This document shows, piece after piece, positions 52,025 to 61,667 of a stretch of DNA of 64,000 bases (the first letter of the stretch is position 1; every line of letters begins with the position of its first letter). The stretch comes from Erysipelothrix sp. HDW6A (lineage in GTDB: Bacteria; Bacillota_I; Bacilli_A; Erysipelotrichales; Erysipelotrichaceae). The notes beneath the pieces were generated by a model, which was not told the DNA's origin, did not search any database, and saw only the letters and a list, made by a program, of their open reading frames with translations. The stretch spans positions 992,001 to 1,056,000 of the forward strand of contig NZ_CP049859.1 in NCBI RefSeq assembly GCF_011400295.1, read 5' to 3'. A program made the position numbers and the translations under genes.

Positions 52025-53281
52025 ATGAATTTCTTAGATGAGTTAGATTGGCGTGGATTAGTAAAGGACGTTACCAATCGTGAGGGTTTAACAAAACGTT
52101 TGGAGGAACCAATTGTTCTTTACTGTGGATTTGATCCAACTGCTACATCTCTTCATGTAGGACATCTACAACAATTAATTTTACTTAAACGTTACCAAGG
52201 TCAAGGTCACCATCCTTTAGCGCTTATTGGAGGTGCTACAGGGATGATAGGGGATCCTCGTCCTACTACAGAACGTTCATTACTTACAGATGAAGATTTA
52301 CAAAAAAACATTGACGGTATTAGTGCACAAATTAAACGTATTCTTTTTGCAGACAATAATCCTGTCAAACTTGTTAATAACGCTGATTGGCTACAAGGTT
52401 TATCAGTGTTTGATTTCTTACGTGATTATGGAAAACACTTTAGTGTTGCAAATATGATTGCTAAAGATACTATTGCAAGTAGATTACAAACAGGGATTTC
52501 ATATACAGAATTCTCATATACAATTCTTCAAGCAATTGACTTTTTAACACTTCATAAAAATGAAAATGTTCAACTCCAAATTGGTGGATCTGATCAGTGG
52601 GGTAATTTAGTCAGTGGTACTGAGTTAATCCGTAAAACACTAGGTCATGAAGTTGAAGTATACGGCGTTACATCACACTTAATTATGAAATCCGATGGCA
52701 CTAAGTTTGGTAAGAGTGAAGGAGCTAATATTTGGTTAGATCCTGAAATGACAGATGCTTATACATTCTACCAATTCTGGATTAATACGAGTGATGAAGA
52801 TATCGTTGATTTCTTAAAACGACTCTCGATGAAACCAGTTGAAGAAATTAAAGAACTTGAAAAAGCATTTGTTGAAAGACCTCATGAACGTTTAGCTCAA
52901 AAAGCACTAGCTGCTGAGTTAACAGAACTTGTTCATGGTAAAGAAGGACTTGAAGCAGCACAACGCATGACTGATGCATTGTTCTCAGGTGATATTCAAG
53001 CGTTAAGCGTATCCGAAATTAGAAGCGTCTTTGCAAACTCATTTACTCATGATGTTAATGAAGATAAAACACTTGTAGACCTCTTAGTCGATACTAAAAT
53101 ACTTCCAAGTAAACGTGAAGCACGCCAAATGATTCAAGACGGCGCAATTCGTGTCAATGGAGAAGTTGTTAAAGATCTTGAGTTTGTAGTTGCTAAAAAA
53201 GATGCACTCGATCAAGAACTAACAGTGATTCGTAGAGGTAAGAAACATTATCATCTAATCAATCACGGGAGTAAATTATGA
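52025..53281 (+). CDS. tyrS: tyrosyl-tRNA synthetase
   Basis: 418 residues. Class I motifs are HVGHLQQ (HIGH, about 48) and KFGKSEGANIW (KMSKS equivalent, about 232). GSDQWGN marks the tyrosine site, and a C-terminal S4 domain (PSKREARQMIQDGAIRVNG) ends the protein. The start at 52025 follows GGGAGG. It overlaps the lipoprotein gene by four bases. No T-box leader is seen; the gene lies tight behind the CitXG-like gene. Confidence 0.97.
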   Translation: MNFLDELDWRGLVKDVTNREGLTKRLEEPIVLYCGFDPTATSLHVGHLQQLILLKRYQGQGHHPLALIGGATGMIGDPRPTTERSLLTDEDLQKNIDGISAQIKRILFADNNPVKLVNNADWLQGLSVFDFLRDYGKHFSVANMIAKDTIASRLQTGISYTEFSYTILQAIDFLTLHKNENVQLQIGGSDQWGNLVSGTELIRKTLGHEVEVYGVTSHLIMKSDGTKFGKSEGANIWLDPEMTDAYTFYQFWINTSDEDIVDFLKRLSMKPVEEIKELEKAFVERPHERLAQKALAAELTELVHGKEGLEAAQRMTDALFSGDIQALSVSEIRSVFANSFTHDVNEDKTLVDLLVDTKILPSKREARQMIQDGAIRVNGEVVKDLEFVVAKKDALDQELTVIRRGKKHYHLINHGSKL

Positions 53282-53841
53282 AACGTATCTTAGTAGTATT
53301 GGTTATGCTAGTATTATTAACTGCTTGTTCATTTGATAATCGCAAGACCAAAGATGACAATATGAAACGTTATACTTCGTTAATTCAAACAACGCTTGAT
53401 AATGATAAATTTGAGACGAAATCAAATTCATTCAATATTGAAGCAACAATTGAGAAAAAAGATGAAGCTTATAAATATACAGTAAATATCGATAAGCCTA
53501 ACTATGCTTTGTATAACTTAGAAGTAATCGCCGTAGAGAATAATAGTGCTGCGAATTCTGAAAAGATTATGCCTGCTATCGGTGTGTTCGATGGCCCATT
53601 TACATTAATACCAAATCAAGAGCGTCCGAGCCAAGGATTTGTGAAAGGTGTTAGTGTTGCAGGGGATTCTTTAGAACCTACGATTAACCTAAAACTTGTT
53701 GTTTCTTGGAAAAGTGATAATGCATCGAAGGAACATAAAGAATTCTTTGAATACAATTTAGAATATACAGAACCTGTTGTTGAAGAATCAGAAAACAGTG
53801 AAAATGTTGAAGAAACACCAACAGAAGAAGCTACGGAATAA
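53278..53841 (+). CDS. lipoprotein of unknown function
   Basis: 187 residues. It has a lipoprotein signal with lipobox LLTAC (Cys17). The mature part is beta-rich (about 30-155) and ends in an acidic Glu/Thr tail. No family is recognised. It is translationally coupled to tyrS. Confidence 0.75.
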   Translation: MKRILVVLVMLVLLTACSFDNRKTKDDNMKRYTSLIQTTLDNDKFETKSNSFNIEATIEKKDEAYKYTVNIDKPNYALYNLEVIAVENNSAANSEKIMPAIGVFDGPFTLIPNQERPSQGFVKGVSVAGDSLEPTINLKLVVSWKSDNASKEHKEFFEYNLEYTEPVVEESENSENVEETPTEEATE

Positions 53842-53871
53842 AAAAAGAACCAGACTCGCAAGAATCTGGTT

Positions 53872-54327
53872 TTATGCTTTTATGGCACATGTTTTATTAA
53901 TTTCTCGATGGGTAAACCATATACCTAGTAATAAGAGTGCAATGGATAAGAATTTATAAGGTAGACCATCAAATGGTAAAGCATAGACTGAGAAAGAGAC
54001 TCCAATCGCTGCGAAAAACGAGATTACACAAGGGGTACAACCATAAGTAAGGATTCCAAAGACTATTGAAATAAAGCTTAAGTTTCCACCTTTAGTTTCT
54101 TTACCGATTAAATCGTATTGCATGCTGCTAACCATAATTAAATAAGCGGATAGGGTAGCCATAATAACACTCATCGTGATACTAGCCACAGGTATCAATA
54201 TATAATAACGATCAGCAAGCATAGAGTATGTAATGTTTAAGTTATCGACAATAATGTTTAAAGCTAAAAACATCATAAAATATAATACAGCTTTTTTCTT
54301 ATTGTTAGTTATGTATGTTTGAATCAT
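53872..54327 (-). CDS. small membrane protein with a CTPC motif behind a CsoR-type operator
   Basis: 151 residues with four membrane helices. The third helix begins with YGCTPCVISFFAAIGV, a C-x-x-C pair at the membrane face, as in some metal- or sulfur-handling membrane proteins. A YALPFDG turn and a last helix follow. No named family is certain. The start follows GAGGTG. An ATACCC-N4-GGGTAT palindrome lies next to its promoter. The likely theme is copper, thiol or reactive-sulfur response. Confidence 0.6.
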   Translation of the reverse strand: MIQTYITNNKKKAVLYFMMFLALNIIVDNLNITYSMLADRYYILIPVASITMSVIMATLSAYLIMVSSMQYDLIGKETKGGNLSFISIVFGILTYGCTPCVISFFAAIGVSFSVYALPFDGLPYKFLSIALLLLGIWFTHREINKTCAIKA

Positions 54328-54346
54328 AAATTCACCTCATGGTAAA

Positions 54347-54396
54347 AATATATCAATACTTTACACCAAACTCAAGGAATATACCCGTGGGGGTAT
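54347..54396 (-). promoter_or_regulatory. promoter with CsoR/CstR-type operator
   Basis: On the minus strand, -35 TTGAGT (54370-54375), 17-base spacer and -10 TATATT (54347-54352). Just upstream lies ATACCCGTGGGGGTAT (54381-54396), a perfect ATACCC / GGGTAT palindrome with a G/C core, the form bound by the CsoR family of Cu(I), persulfide and formaldehyde sensors. Confidence 0.65.
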
Positions 54397-54407
54397 TTAA
54401 GGGGAAT

Positions 54408-54437
54408 AAAAAAATTGCCCAGTAATTGAGCAATTTT
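54408..54437 (-). terminator. terminator of rpsD
   Basis: AAATTGC / GCAATTT arms on either side of an 11-base loop, with a T run on the minus strand. Confidence 0.8.
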
Positions 54438-54449
54438 CTTTAATGAAGA

Positions 54450-55052
54450 TTAACGGTTGTAGAACTCAACAACTAATGCTTCGTTGATTTCTTGGTTTAA
54501 TTCGCTACGTTCTGGTAAACGAACATATTCACCTTTCATCTTGTCAGCATCGAAAGTAACGTATGCTACTGTTCCTACTGATGCTCCCATAGCATCTTTA
54601 ATTGATTCCATTGAGCGTGATGATTCTTTAACTTCAATTGTTTGTCCTGGTTTAACTTGGAATGAAGGAATATCAATTTTCTTTCCATCAACAAGGATAT
54701 GACCGTGGTTAACGAGTTGACGTGCGCCACGACGTGTACGTGCAAGATTCATGCGGTATACAACGTTATCTAAACGTGATTCTAACATGAATAAGAAGTT
54801 ATGACCTGCAACACCTTCTTGCTTAACAGCTTTTTGGAATGTGTTGAAGAATTGCTTCTCTGTTACACCGTATGTGAAACGAATACGTTGTTTCTCACGT
54901 TGTTGTAAACCGTAGTTTGATAATTTAGCACGACGTGCTTTTCCGTGTTGTCCTGGTGCATAATCACGACGTTGTAACTCTTTACCTGTTTCAAGGATTG
55001 AGAAACTTAAACGACGAGCTTTTTTCCATACTGGACCATTTACTGTTGCCAT
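54450..55052 (-). CDS. rpsD: 30S ribosomal protein S4
   Basis: 200 residues. Signature blocks are [42 protein letters not shown] (S4 RNA-binding domain) and a C-terminal [17 protein letters not shown]. No zinc cysteines are present, as in the C-minus S4 type. The start at 55052 follows AGGAGG; the frame extends 18 codons upstream without a site. It is transcribed alone with a structured leader, as in Bacillus, where S4 represses itself. Confidence 0.97.
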   Translation of the reverse strand: MATVNGPVWKKARRLSFSILETGKELQRRDYAPGQHGKARRAKLSNYGLQQREKQRIRFTYGVTEKQFFNTFQKAVKQEGVAGHNFLFMLESRLDNVVYRMNLARTRRGARQLVNHGHILVDGKKIDIPSFQVKPGQTIEVKESSRSMESIKDAMGASVGTVAYVTFDADKMKGEYVRLPERSELNQEINEALVVEFYNR

Positions 55053-55198
55053 TTGCTGACCTCCTATATGTCGAGTCAACCACAAATTATCAAAAGCTGT
55101 GTTCATCTATAGCCGTTTCCCATTTTCAGCTTTGGTACTTTAGCTCCTGCCGCGGGATGAACGCAAATCCCTTAACTTTGTGTGCTGAGTTTAATGAC
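55053..55198 (-). promoter_or_regulatory. probable S4 autoregulatory mRNA leader
   Basis: A 146-base leader follows -35 TTGACT (55228-55233), a 17-base spacer and -10 TATATT (55205-55210). It contains a GGGAT / ATCCC hairpin. GTTCATC (on plus-strand complement 55156-55162) can pair perfectly with GATGAAC downstream (55101-55107), giving a possible pseudoknot. The layout fits the firmicute rpsD leader. Confidence 0.65.
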
Positions 55199-55292
55199 TT
55201 ATTTAATATACCTAATTAAGCATGAAAAGTCAATGAAAGACATACCAAACATTATCCTATTTATGTTACAATGAATGCAATGAGGTGACTTT

Positions 55293-57032
55293 ATGACATT
55301 TGAATCTATCCTTAACATTTTAAAAGAAAATATCTATATAGTTGCGGGAGTAGCTATAGTCTTAATTGTACTAATATTTTTATATATTCGCTCGGCTCAA
55401 AAACGCCGATTAAGAAATCAATTTGATGCTTTAGAAGTGAAATATAATGAGCTTGTCAGTATTCCAATTCTATTCAAGATTAATAAAGCGACAAGTCTAG
55501 CAAAGATTAATCCTGATGAAGAAACTGAAGTCATGGAATGCAAGGCTCTTTTTGATGAGATTAATAAGAATCAAGAAACGATTACGCAAGTAATGGCTGA
55601 TCTTGAAGATGCGATAGCTTATAACAAAGTAAAAGACTCACGTGGATATTTAGTGGAGTTGGATGAGCTTGTAAATAAGTCTTTATCAAATACTCATACA
55701 TTAAATAAGCGTCTTGAGGTTCTTCTAGAACAAGAAACAAATCAACGTCTAGAAATCACAGAACTTAAAGAAACATTTAGAGAGTTAAAACAAGAAACCA
55801 ATAGTAAGGCTTCTTTACTTCGTGATGCATACGATGCCTTGGATGAACAAATTCATAGTGTTGAACATCTCTTCTCAGTTTTTGAAGAATGGATGTATGC
55901 TTCTGACTTCATGAAAGCTCGTGAGGTTACTGAAGAAGTGAAGGGTGAACTCAGTCTTCTTAAATTAAGACTTGATGAAATTCCTAAACTTTATGAAATT
56001 GCAAAAGGTCACATTCCTTCTTTACTAGATGAAGTATCACGTTTATATCAAGGAGTTATTCAAGATGGAGTCTATGTAGAACATCTTGAAGTTCCTAAGA
56101 ATATTGGTGTATTGTCTGATGTTCTTCGTGATGATTTAATTGTCTTGGCACAAGGTGATGTCGAGAAAGCTAAAAGTAGTTTACTAGAAATTCATAAACG
56201 CTTAGAAACAATCGCAACACAAATTCAAAAAGAAAATGCTTCACATCGTGAAGTTACGAGTCTTTCAGAAACTGTCTTTGCATCAATTAGTGAGTTGAAA
56301 GAAGCTTGTGTCAAAGTAGTGGAGCAAGCACCACGTGTTGAGCGTCGTTATGGTTTTGAAGGTTTTGTGGATCAAGCTCAGTCATTTGAAACATCAATTG
56401 CTGATTTTGATGAAGTAGCTCAAAAAATATCTCGTATGATTCATGAAGAAAAGATTCCGGCATCAACTGTAATCTTATCGCTTCAAGAATTAGGACAAGA
56501 TGTTCAAATTCTAAAACAAGAATTCACAGAATTTGTTGAAAAAATGGACCAGGCGAATGCCGATGAGATTCGTGCAAACAATCAATTGATGAAGCTCTAC
56601 TTAATTATCAATGATGTTCAAGTTCGTATTCATCGTCGTTTCTTACCAATTATTTCTGAGAAATATCACGATGATGTACTTACAGCAGTAGAATATACTC
56701 ATCGTATCGCGACAATGCTTGAAGATGATGCAGTTGATGTCGCAATTCTTAATGCGACTGTTGATGAAGCCATTGACTTCACTTACAAACTTCATAACAA
56801 TGTCAACAACCTTGTTGGTGCTGTTGATATGTGTGAAAATGCAATCGTCTACGCAAATAAATTTAGAGCTTTTGTACCTGATATTGATACTGAACTAACA
56901 CGTGCTGAACTAGCTTTCCAAAGTGGTGAGTATACACAAGCACTAGCAACCGTAATTAATGCAGTAGATCGCTATCGTCCCGATAGTTCCTACGAGGAGA
57001 TGATTCGTAATAATGCCAAAAGTGCACGATAA
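55293..57032 (+). CDS. ezrA: septation ring formation regulator EzrA
   Basis: 579 residues. One N-terminal membrane helix (15-33) is followed by five or so long helical repeats with coiled-coil character; the C-terminus has the family ENAIVYANKFR motif. EzrA lines the membrane at mid-cell and limits FtsZ ring formation. GAGGTG lies upstream. The order ezrA, cysteine desulfurase, thiI matches Bacillus. Confidence 0.94.
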   Translation: MTFESILNILKENIYIVAGVAIVLIVLIFLYIRSAQKRRLRNQFDALEVKYNELVSIPILFKINKATSLAKINPDEETEVMECKALFDEINKNQETITQVMADLEDAIAYNKVKDSRGYLVELDELVNKSLSNTHTLNKRLEVLLEQETNQRLEITELKETFRELKQETNSKASLLRDAYDALDEQIHSVEHLFSVFEEWMYASDFMKAREVTEEVKGELSLLKLRLDEIPKLYEIAKGHIPSLLDEVSRLYQGVIQDGVYVEHLEVPKNIGVLSDVLRDDLIVLAQGDVEKAKSSLLEIHKRLETIATQIQKENASHREVTSLSETVFASISELKEACVKVVEQAPRVERRYGFEGFVDQAQSFETSIADFDEVAQKISRMIHEEKIPASTVILSLQELGQDVQILKQEFTEFVEKMDQANADEIRANNQLMKLYLIINDVQVRIHRRFLPIISEKYHDDVLTAVEYTHRIATMLEDDAVDVAILNATVDEAIDFTYKLHNNVNNLVGAVDMCENAIVYANKFRAFVPDIDTELTRAELAFQSGEYTQALATVINAVDRYRPDSSYEEMIRNNAKSAR

Positions 57033-58167
57033 GTCAATCTACCTCGATTACGCAAGTACAACACCAACTGATTCAGAAATTCTAAGTGATGCAAATCGTA
57101 TTATGAATGAATATTATCAAAACGCTGACTCATTACATTCTGGGGGTCAGCGTGTTTCTGAGCTTGTGACTCAGTCGCGAAATGCCCTTGCAAAGATGTT
57201 GGGAGTACTTCCTCAAGAGGTAATCTTTACATCAGGTGCGAGTGAATCAAACAGTGCTGCCATTAAAGGGATTGCGATTGCGAATATGTCAAAGGGAAAA
57301 CATATTATCAGCAGTCCAATAGAACACAGCTCTGTCAATGGAGCATTAGAATGGTTAAGAGACCGTTTTGGCTTTAAAATAGACTATGTAAAAATCAATT
57401 CTGACGGTACAATCAATCTTGAGTCACTTAAAGAACTCTTGAGAAAAGACACAATCCTTGTTGCTTTAATTGCTATTAACAATGAAGTTGGAGCAATAAA
57501 CAATGTCAGTGAGATTTCCAAGATTGTTAAAAAGAATTCTACGGCATCAATCCATATTGATGGAGTTCAAGCTTTAGCACACCATGAGTTCTCTTTGCAA
57601 CAGATCGATTCGGTATCGTTCTCTGCTCATAAGATTCACGGACTCAAAGGGAGTGGCTTATGGATTAAGAAAGCTCATCTTGAATGTGATTCACTAATAA
57701 ATGGTGGACAACAACAATTTGGACTTCGTGGTGGAACAATTGATAACGTCAGTGCAATTCTTTGGGCAAAGACCTTAAGACTTGCAAGAGAGAAATACAA
57801 AGCTAATGAAAGCAAAATAAAAAAATTATCTTATAAACTTTACACAACATTTGAGACAATGGATGGTGTACTAGTGAACTCTTCCCGTGAAGGATCACCT
57901 TACATCTTCAACATATCAATTCCAAGTGTGGGGTCAGAAATTATGATGAATGGACTCAATCGAAAAGGAATCTCAGTAAGCGCGCAAAGCACTTGTAATT
58001 CTAATTCCCTTGAGCCTTCTCATGTATTAAAGGCAATGGGACGCAGTGATGCTGAAAGTTTAAGTACAATTCGCATTAGTATGTCTTACGAAACAGAAGA
58101 ACACGATATCGATCAAGCGATACAGGAAATAATGGAGATAAAAGAATATGTCAATCATGCACTATGA
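57013..58167 (+). CDS. cysteine desulfurase, IscS/NifS-like, partner of ThiI
   Basis: 384 residues. The PLP lysine is in SFSAHKIHGLKG (about 200) and the catalytic Cys in STCNSNSLEPSHVL (about 326). It overlaps ezrA and thiI by 20 bases each. The position matches the Bacillus gene that supplies sulfur to ThiI for 4-thiouridine in tRNA. It is distinct from the SufS gene in the suf operon. Confidence 0.94.
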   Translation: MPKVHDKSIYLDYASTTPTDSEILSDANRIMNEYYQNADSLHSGGQRVSELVTQSRNALAKMLGVLPQEVIFTSGASESNSAAIKGIAIANMSKGKHIISSPIEHSSVNGALEWLRDRFGFKIDYVKINSDGTINLESLKELLRKDTILVALIAINNEVGAINNVSEISKIVKKNSTASIHIDGVQALAHHEFSLQQIDSVSFSAHKIHGLKGSGLWIKKAHLECDSLINGGQQQFGLRGGTIDNVSAILWAKTLRLAREKYKANESKIKKLSYKLYTTFETMDGVLVNSSREGSPYIFNISIPSVGSEIMMNGLNRKGISVSAQSTCNSNSLEPSHVLKAMGRSDAESLSTIRISMSYETEEHDIDQAIQEIMEIKEYVNHAL

Positions 58168-59347
58168 GTACATTGTGTGTCGATACGGTGAGTTGTCCAC
58201 TAAAGGGAAAAACCGTCGTAACTTTACAGCACAATTAATTAGAAATATAAAAGAACAGTTAAAACCTTACCCAGAACTTACATACCAAGCGACTTATGAT
58301 CGTCTTTACATTACATTGAATGGTGAAGATCCAGAAGCTATTAGTGATAAACTTAAAAACGTCTTTGGTTTAAGTTCCTTTTCTCTTGCAGTAAAAGTTG
58401 AAAGAGATTTGGATGTTATTGCAAATACTGTTTATGAGTTGATTCAAGATGAAGAAGGGGAAACATTTAAAGTCCTAGCACGTCGTCATGACAAGACCTT
58501 TGAGCACATCTCAGATGTGATTAACCGTCACGTAGCGACTAAGATTCTTCAAGAGACAGATTGGAAAGTTAATGTAAAACAACCTGACTTAGGAATTATC
58601 GTTGAAATACGTAGCGATGCTGCTTACATCATGATGAAAAAGATTCCTGGAGCAGGAGGCTACCCTGTTGGGATTCAAGGACGTGTCATGCTTATGTTAT
58701 CTGGTGGAATTGATTCACCAGTAGCTGGATACTTAATGATGAAACGTGGTGTTACATTAGAAGCAATTCACTTCGCATCACCACCTTATACATCCGATCA
58801 AGCTCAGAAGAAAGTTATGGATTTAGCACGTAAGTTAACGCCATTCCAAGCTACGATTCGTGTTCATGTTGTGCCATTTACAGATATTCAATTAGAAATT
58901 TATAAGAAAGCATCAGAAAGCTATGCAATTACATTAATGCGTCGTTTTATGCTTCGTATTGGTCAAGAGTTTGCTGAACAACGTCACTGTTTAGCTATTG
59001 CTAACGGTGAAAGTTTGGGTCAAGTAGCATCACAAACACTTCATAGTATGAAAGAAATTACAACAATCTCAACGATGCCAATCTTGAGACCTTTATTAAC
59101 CTATGATAAAATCGAGATAATCGACCTAGCTCGAAAAATTGATACATATGATATTTCAATTTTACCTTTTGAAGATTGTTGTACAATCTTTACACCTACA
59201 AAACCAACTACAAAACCAAATCCAAAGAAAATCGCATTCTATGAAGATAAACTGGATATTGACGATTTAGTTGCTAAAGCAATCGAAAATATTGAAACAT
59301 TTGAGATTCGTGCTGAAGAAGTAAAAGAAGATCTATCATTCTTATAG
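58148..59347 (+). CDS. thiI: tRNA 4-thiouridine synthase ThiI
   Basis: 399 residues, the short form without a rhodanese domain. An N-terminal ferredoxin-like and THUMP region (to about 165) is followed by a PP-loop ATPase with SGGIDSPVAGYL (about 182-193) and FEDCCTIFTP later on. It adds sulfur to U8 of tRNA. The start lies inside the desulfurase gene. Confidence 0.95.
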   Translation: MSIMHYEYIVCRYGELSTKGKNRRNFTAQLIRNIKEQLKPYPELTYQATYDRLYITLNGEDPEAISDKLKNVFGLSSFSLAVKVERDLDVIANTVYELIQDEEGETFKVLARRHDKTFEHISDVINRHVATKILQETDWKVNVKQPDLGIIVEIRSDAAYIMMKKIPGAGGYPVGIQGRVMLMLSGGIDSPVAGYLMMKRGVTLEAIHFASPPYTSDQAQKKVMDLARKLTPFQATIRVHVVPFTDIQLEIYKKASESYAITLMRRFMLRIGQEFAEQRHCLAIANGESLGQVASQTLHSMKEITTISTMPILRPLLTYDKIEIIDLARKIDTYDISILPFEDCCTIFTPTKPTTKPNPKKIAFYEDKLDIDDLVAKAIENIETFEIRAEEVKEDLSFL

Positions 59348-59356
59348 GAGGACCAT

Positions 59357-60652
59357 ATGGCATTTGATAATTTAACCAATCGACTACAAGATACATTCCG
59401 CAATATGACAGGAAAAGGGAAGTTAAGCGAAAAGAACATCAGTGATGCTCTTGCAGAAATTCGTGTTGCTTTACTGGAAGCGGATGTTAGTTTAGAAGTT
59501 ATAAATGATTTACTGGATCATATCCGTAAAGAAGCAATGGGAATGAAAGTTGTACGTGAAATCGACCCTTCCCAGATGTTTGTTAAAGTTGTTAATGACA
59601 AGTTAATTGAGATATTAGGTGAGGAATCGAGTTTAGAATTCTCGAAGAAACCTGGTGTATTAATGATGGTTGGTCTTCAAGGTTCTGGTAAGACAACAAC
59701 GATCGCTAAAATTGCTCGTGAACTTAAAGTAAAAGAAGATAAAAAAGTATTACTTGTTGCAGCAGACCTTGCACGTCCCGCTGCTGTAGAACAATTAAAA
59801 ATTCTAGGGGATCGTATTGATGTTGAAGTGTTTGCTGAACTCAATACAAAACCTACCGATGTAGTACGTCATGCTTTAGATTATGGTAAAGATTTCGATG
59901 TTATCTTAATCGATACTGCTGGTCGTTTACAAATTGATGAAGCATTAATGCAAGAACTCGTGGAAATCAACAATATAGCTCACGCAGAAGAGATTTTACT
60001 TAGTGTTGATGCGATGTCGGGGCAAGATGTAATTCATGTTGCACGTGGCTTTAAAGAGCTCTTGCCGCTTACTGGTCTTGTAGCAACTAAGTTTGATGGT
60101 GATTCACGTGGTGGGGCTATCTTATCAGTTCGTTACATGACTCAAGTTCCTGTGAAATATGTTGGGGTTGGTGAAGGTATTGAAGAAATTGAACGTTTCT
60201 ATCCAGACCGTACTGCTTCCCGTATTTTAGGAATGGGAGATATCGTCTCACTTGTTGAAAAAGCACAAGAGAAGATGGATATTGAAGCAAGTGAAAAAGC
60301 TGCTGAACGTATGATGCGTGGAGAATTTACACTTGATGACATGTTAGTGCAGCTTCAACAGGTTTCTAAGATGGGTCCTATTTCAGGGTTATTAAAGATG
60401 ATGCCTGGTGCTAACCAATTAGCAGGGCAAATTGATGATGCCGATGCTAAAACAGGAATGAGTAAAACAGAAGCAATTATACAAAGTATGACCAAAGAAG
60501 AACGTGATAATCCAAACATTATCCGAGCTTCCCGAAAAAACCGTATTGCTAAAGGAGCTGGTGTTTCAACAACTGAAGTAAACCGTCTCTTAAATCAATA
60601 TGAAAAAATGAAAAAACAAATGCGTATGTTTACTCGCATGTTAGGACGTTAA
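59357..60652 (+). CDS. ffh: signal recognition particle protein Ffh
   Basis: 431 residues. The N domain and GTPase domain show G1 GLQGSGKTTT (about 105-114), DTAGRLQ and TKFDGDSRGG. The methionine-rich M domain binds SRP RNA and signal peptides and ends MKKQMRMFTRML. GGAGG lies upstream. No ylxM or ffs RNA gene was found beside it. Confidence 0.97.
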   Translation: MAFDNLTNRLQDTFRNMTGKGKLSEKNISDALAEIRVALLEADVSLEVINDLLDHIRKEAMGMKVVREIDPSQMFVKVVNDKLIEILGEESSLEFSKKPGVLMMVGLQGSGKTTTIAKIARELKVKEDKKVLLVAADLARPAAVEQLKILGDRIDVEVFAELNTKPTDVVRHALDYGKDFDVILIDTAGRLQIDEALMQELVEINNIAHAEEILLSVDAMSGQDVIHVARGFKELLPLTGLVATKFDGDSRGGAILSVRYMTQVPVKYVGVGEGIEEIERFYPDRTASRILGMGDIVSLVEKAQEKMDIEASEKAAERMMRGEFTLDDMLVQLQQVSKMGPISGLLKMMPGANQLAGQIDDADAKTGMSKTEAIIQSMTKEERDNPNIIRASRKNRIAKGAGVSTTEVNRLLNQYEKMKKQMRMFTRMLGR

Positions 60653-60676
60653 GAACTCTTCGGAGTTCTTTTTTTA
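60653..60676 (+). terminator. terminator after ffh
   Basis: AAGAACTC-TTC-GGAGTTCTT hairpin followed by six T. Confidence 0.85.
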
Positions 60677-60739
60677 GGTTGCATTTTATTGTGTAAGGCT
60701 TGATAATGTATTTAATAAACAATAATGAGAGGATGAGTT

Positions 60740-61666
60740 ATGATGACGGATCACAATGTAGTCCAAGAAATAATCAATGAAATAGGTAAAGTTATCGTCG
60801 GTAAACAGGATCAAATTCAATTAACAATTGCAGCTTTCTTAGCACAAGGACATGTTTTATTTGAGGATGTTCCAGGTATTGGTAAGACAATGTTAGTTAG
60901 GTCATTTTCACGAGTATTGAACCAAGAGTTTCGACGTGTTCAGTTTACTCCAGATTTACTTCCAAGTGACGTTATTGGGATATCTATTTACAGTCAAAAA
61001 GATCATGATTTTATCTTCAAAAAAGGACCGATTTTCACTGATTTACTTTTAGCGGATGAAATCAATCGTACTACTCCACGTACACAAGCAGCGCTACTTG
61101 AAGCGATGTCAGAGAGACAAGTTACAGTGGATGGTCAAACAATGCCGCTCGGAGAAAACTTCTTCGTTTTGGCTACTCAAAACCCCTTACAGTTTGAAGG
61201 GACTTACACGCTGCCAGAAGCACAATTAGACCGTTTTTTACTGCGTCTTTCAATGGGATATCCGAGTTTTGAAGAAGAGCTTCAGTTGATCAGTGGTATT
61301 GAACCTCATAATAAATTGAAAGACATTCGTCCAATTATGACCCCTGAAGTTATCAGTGAATTACGAACTAAAATTCAACACGTTCATATTTCTGATTCTT
61401 TATATAATTATGCATTAGAACTTGTTAGTGCAACTCGAAATCATCCATCCATTCAATTGGGGATAAGTCCACGAGGATCCATTAACTTTATTAAAGCAGC
61501 CAAGGCATATGCGGTGACAGAAAATCGAAATTATTGCTTGCCGGATGACTTTAAGAAACTCATGATTCCTGTCTTTTCACATCGTGTTCGTATGAAATCT
61601 TCTCAATATCAAGCGAGTACAGCACTACAAGATATCTTAGATACAGTGTCTGTACCTGTAGAATGA
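60740..61666 (+). CDS. MoxR-family AAA+ ATPase
   Basis: 308 residues. Walker A is DVPGIGKTML (about 39-48), Walker B LLLADEINRTTPRTQAALLEAM, and the sensor block ATQNPLQFEGTYTLPEAQLDRF. MoxR proteins act as chaperones for proteins made from adjacent genes. It starts an operon with a DUF58 protein and a transglutaminase-like protein. GAGAGG lies upstream. Confidence 0.93.
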   Translation: MMTDHNVVQEIINEIGKVIVGKQDQIQLTIAAFLAQGHVLFEDVPGIGKTMLVRSFSRVLNQEFRRVQFTPDLLPSDVIGISIYSQKDHDFIFKKGPIFTDLLLADEINRTTPRTQAALLEAMSERQVTVDGQTMPLGENFFVLATQNPLQFEGTYTLPEAQLDRFLLRLSMGYPSFEEELQLISGIEPHNKLKDIRPIMTPEVISELRTKIQHVHISDSLYNYALELVSATRNHPSIQLGISPRGSINFIKAAKAYAVTENRNYCLPDDFKKLMIPVFSHRVRMKSSQYQASTALQDILDTVSVPVE

Positions 61667-61667
61667 G

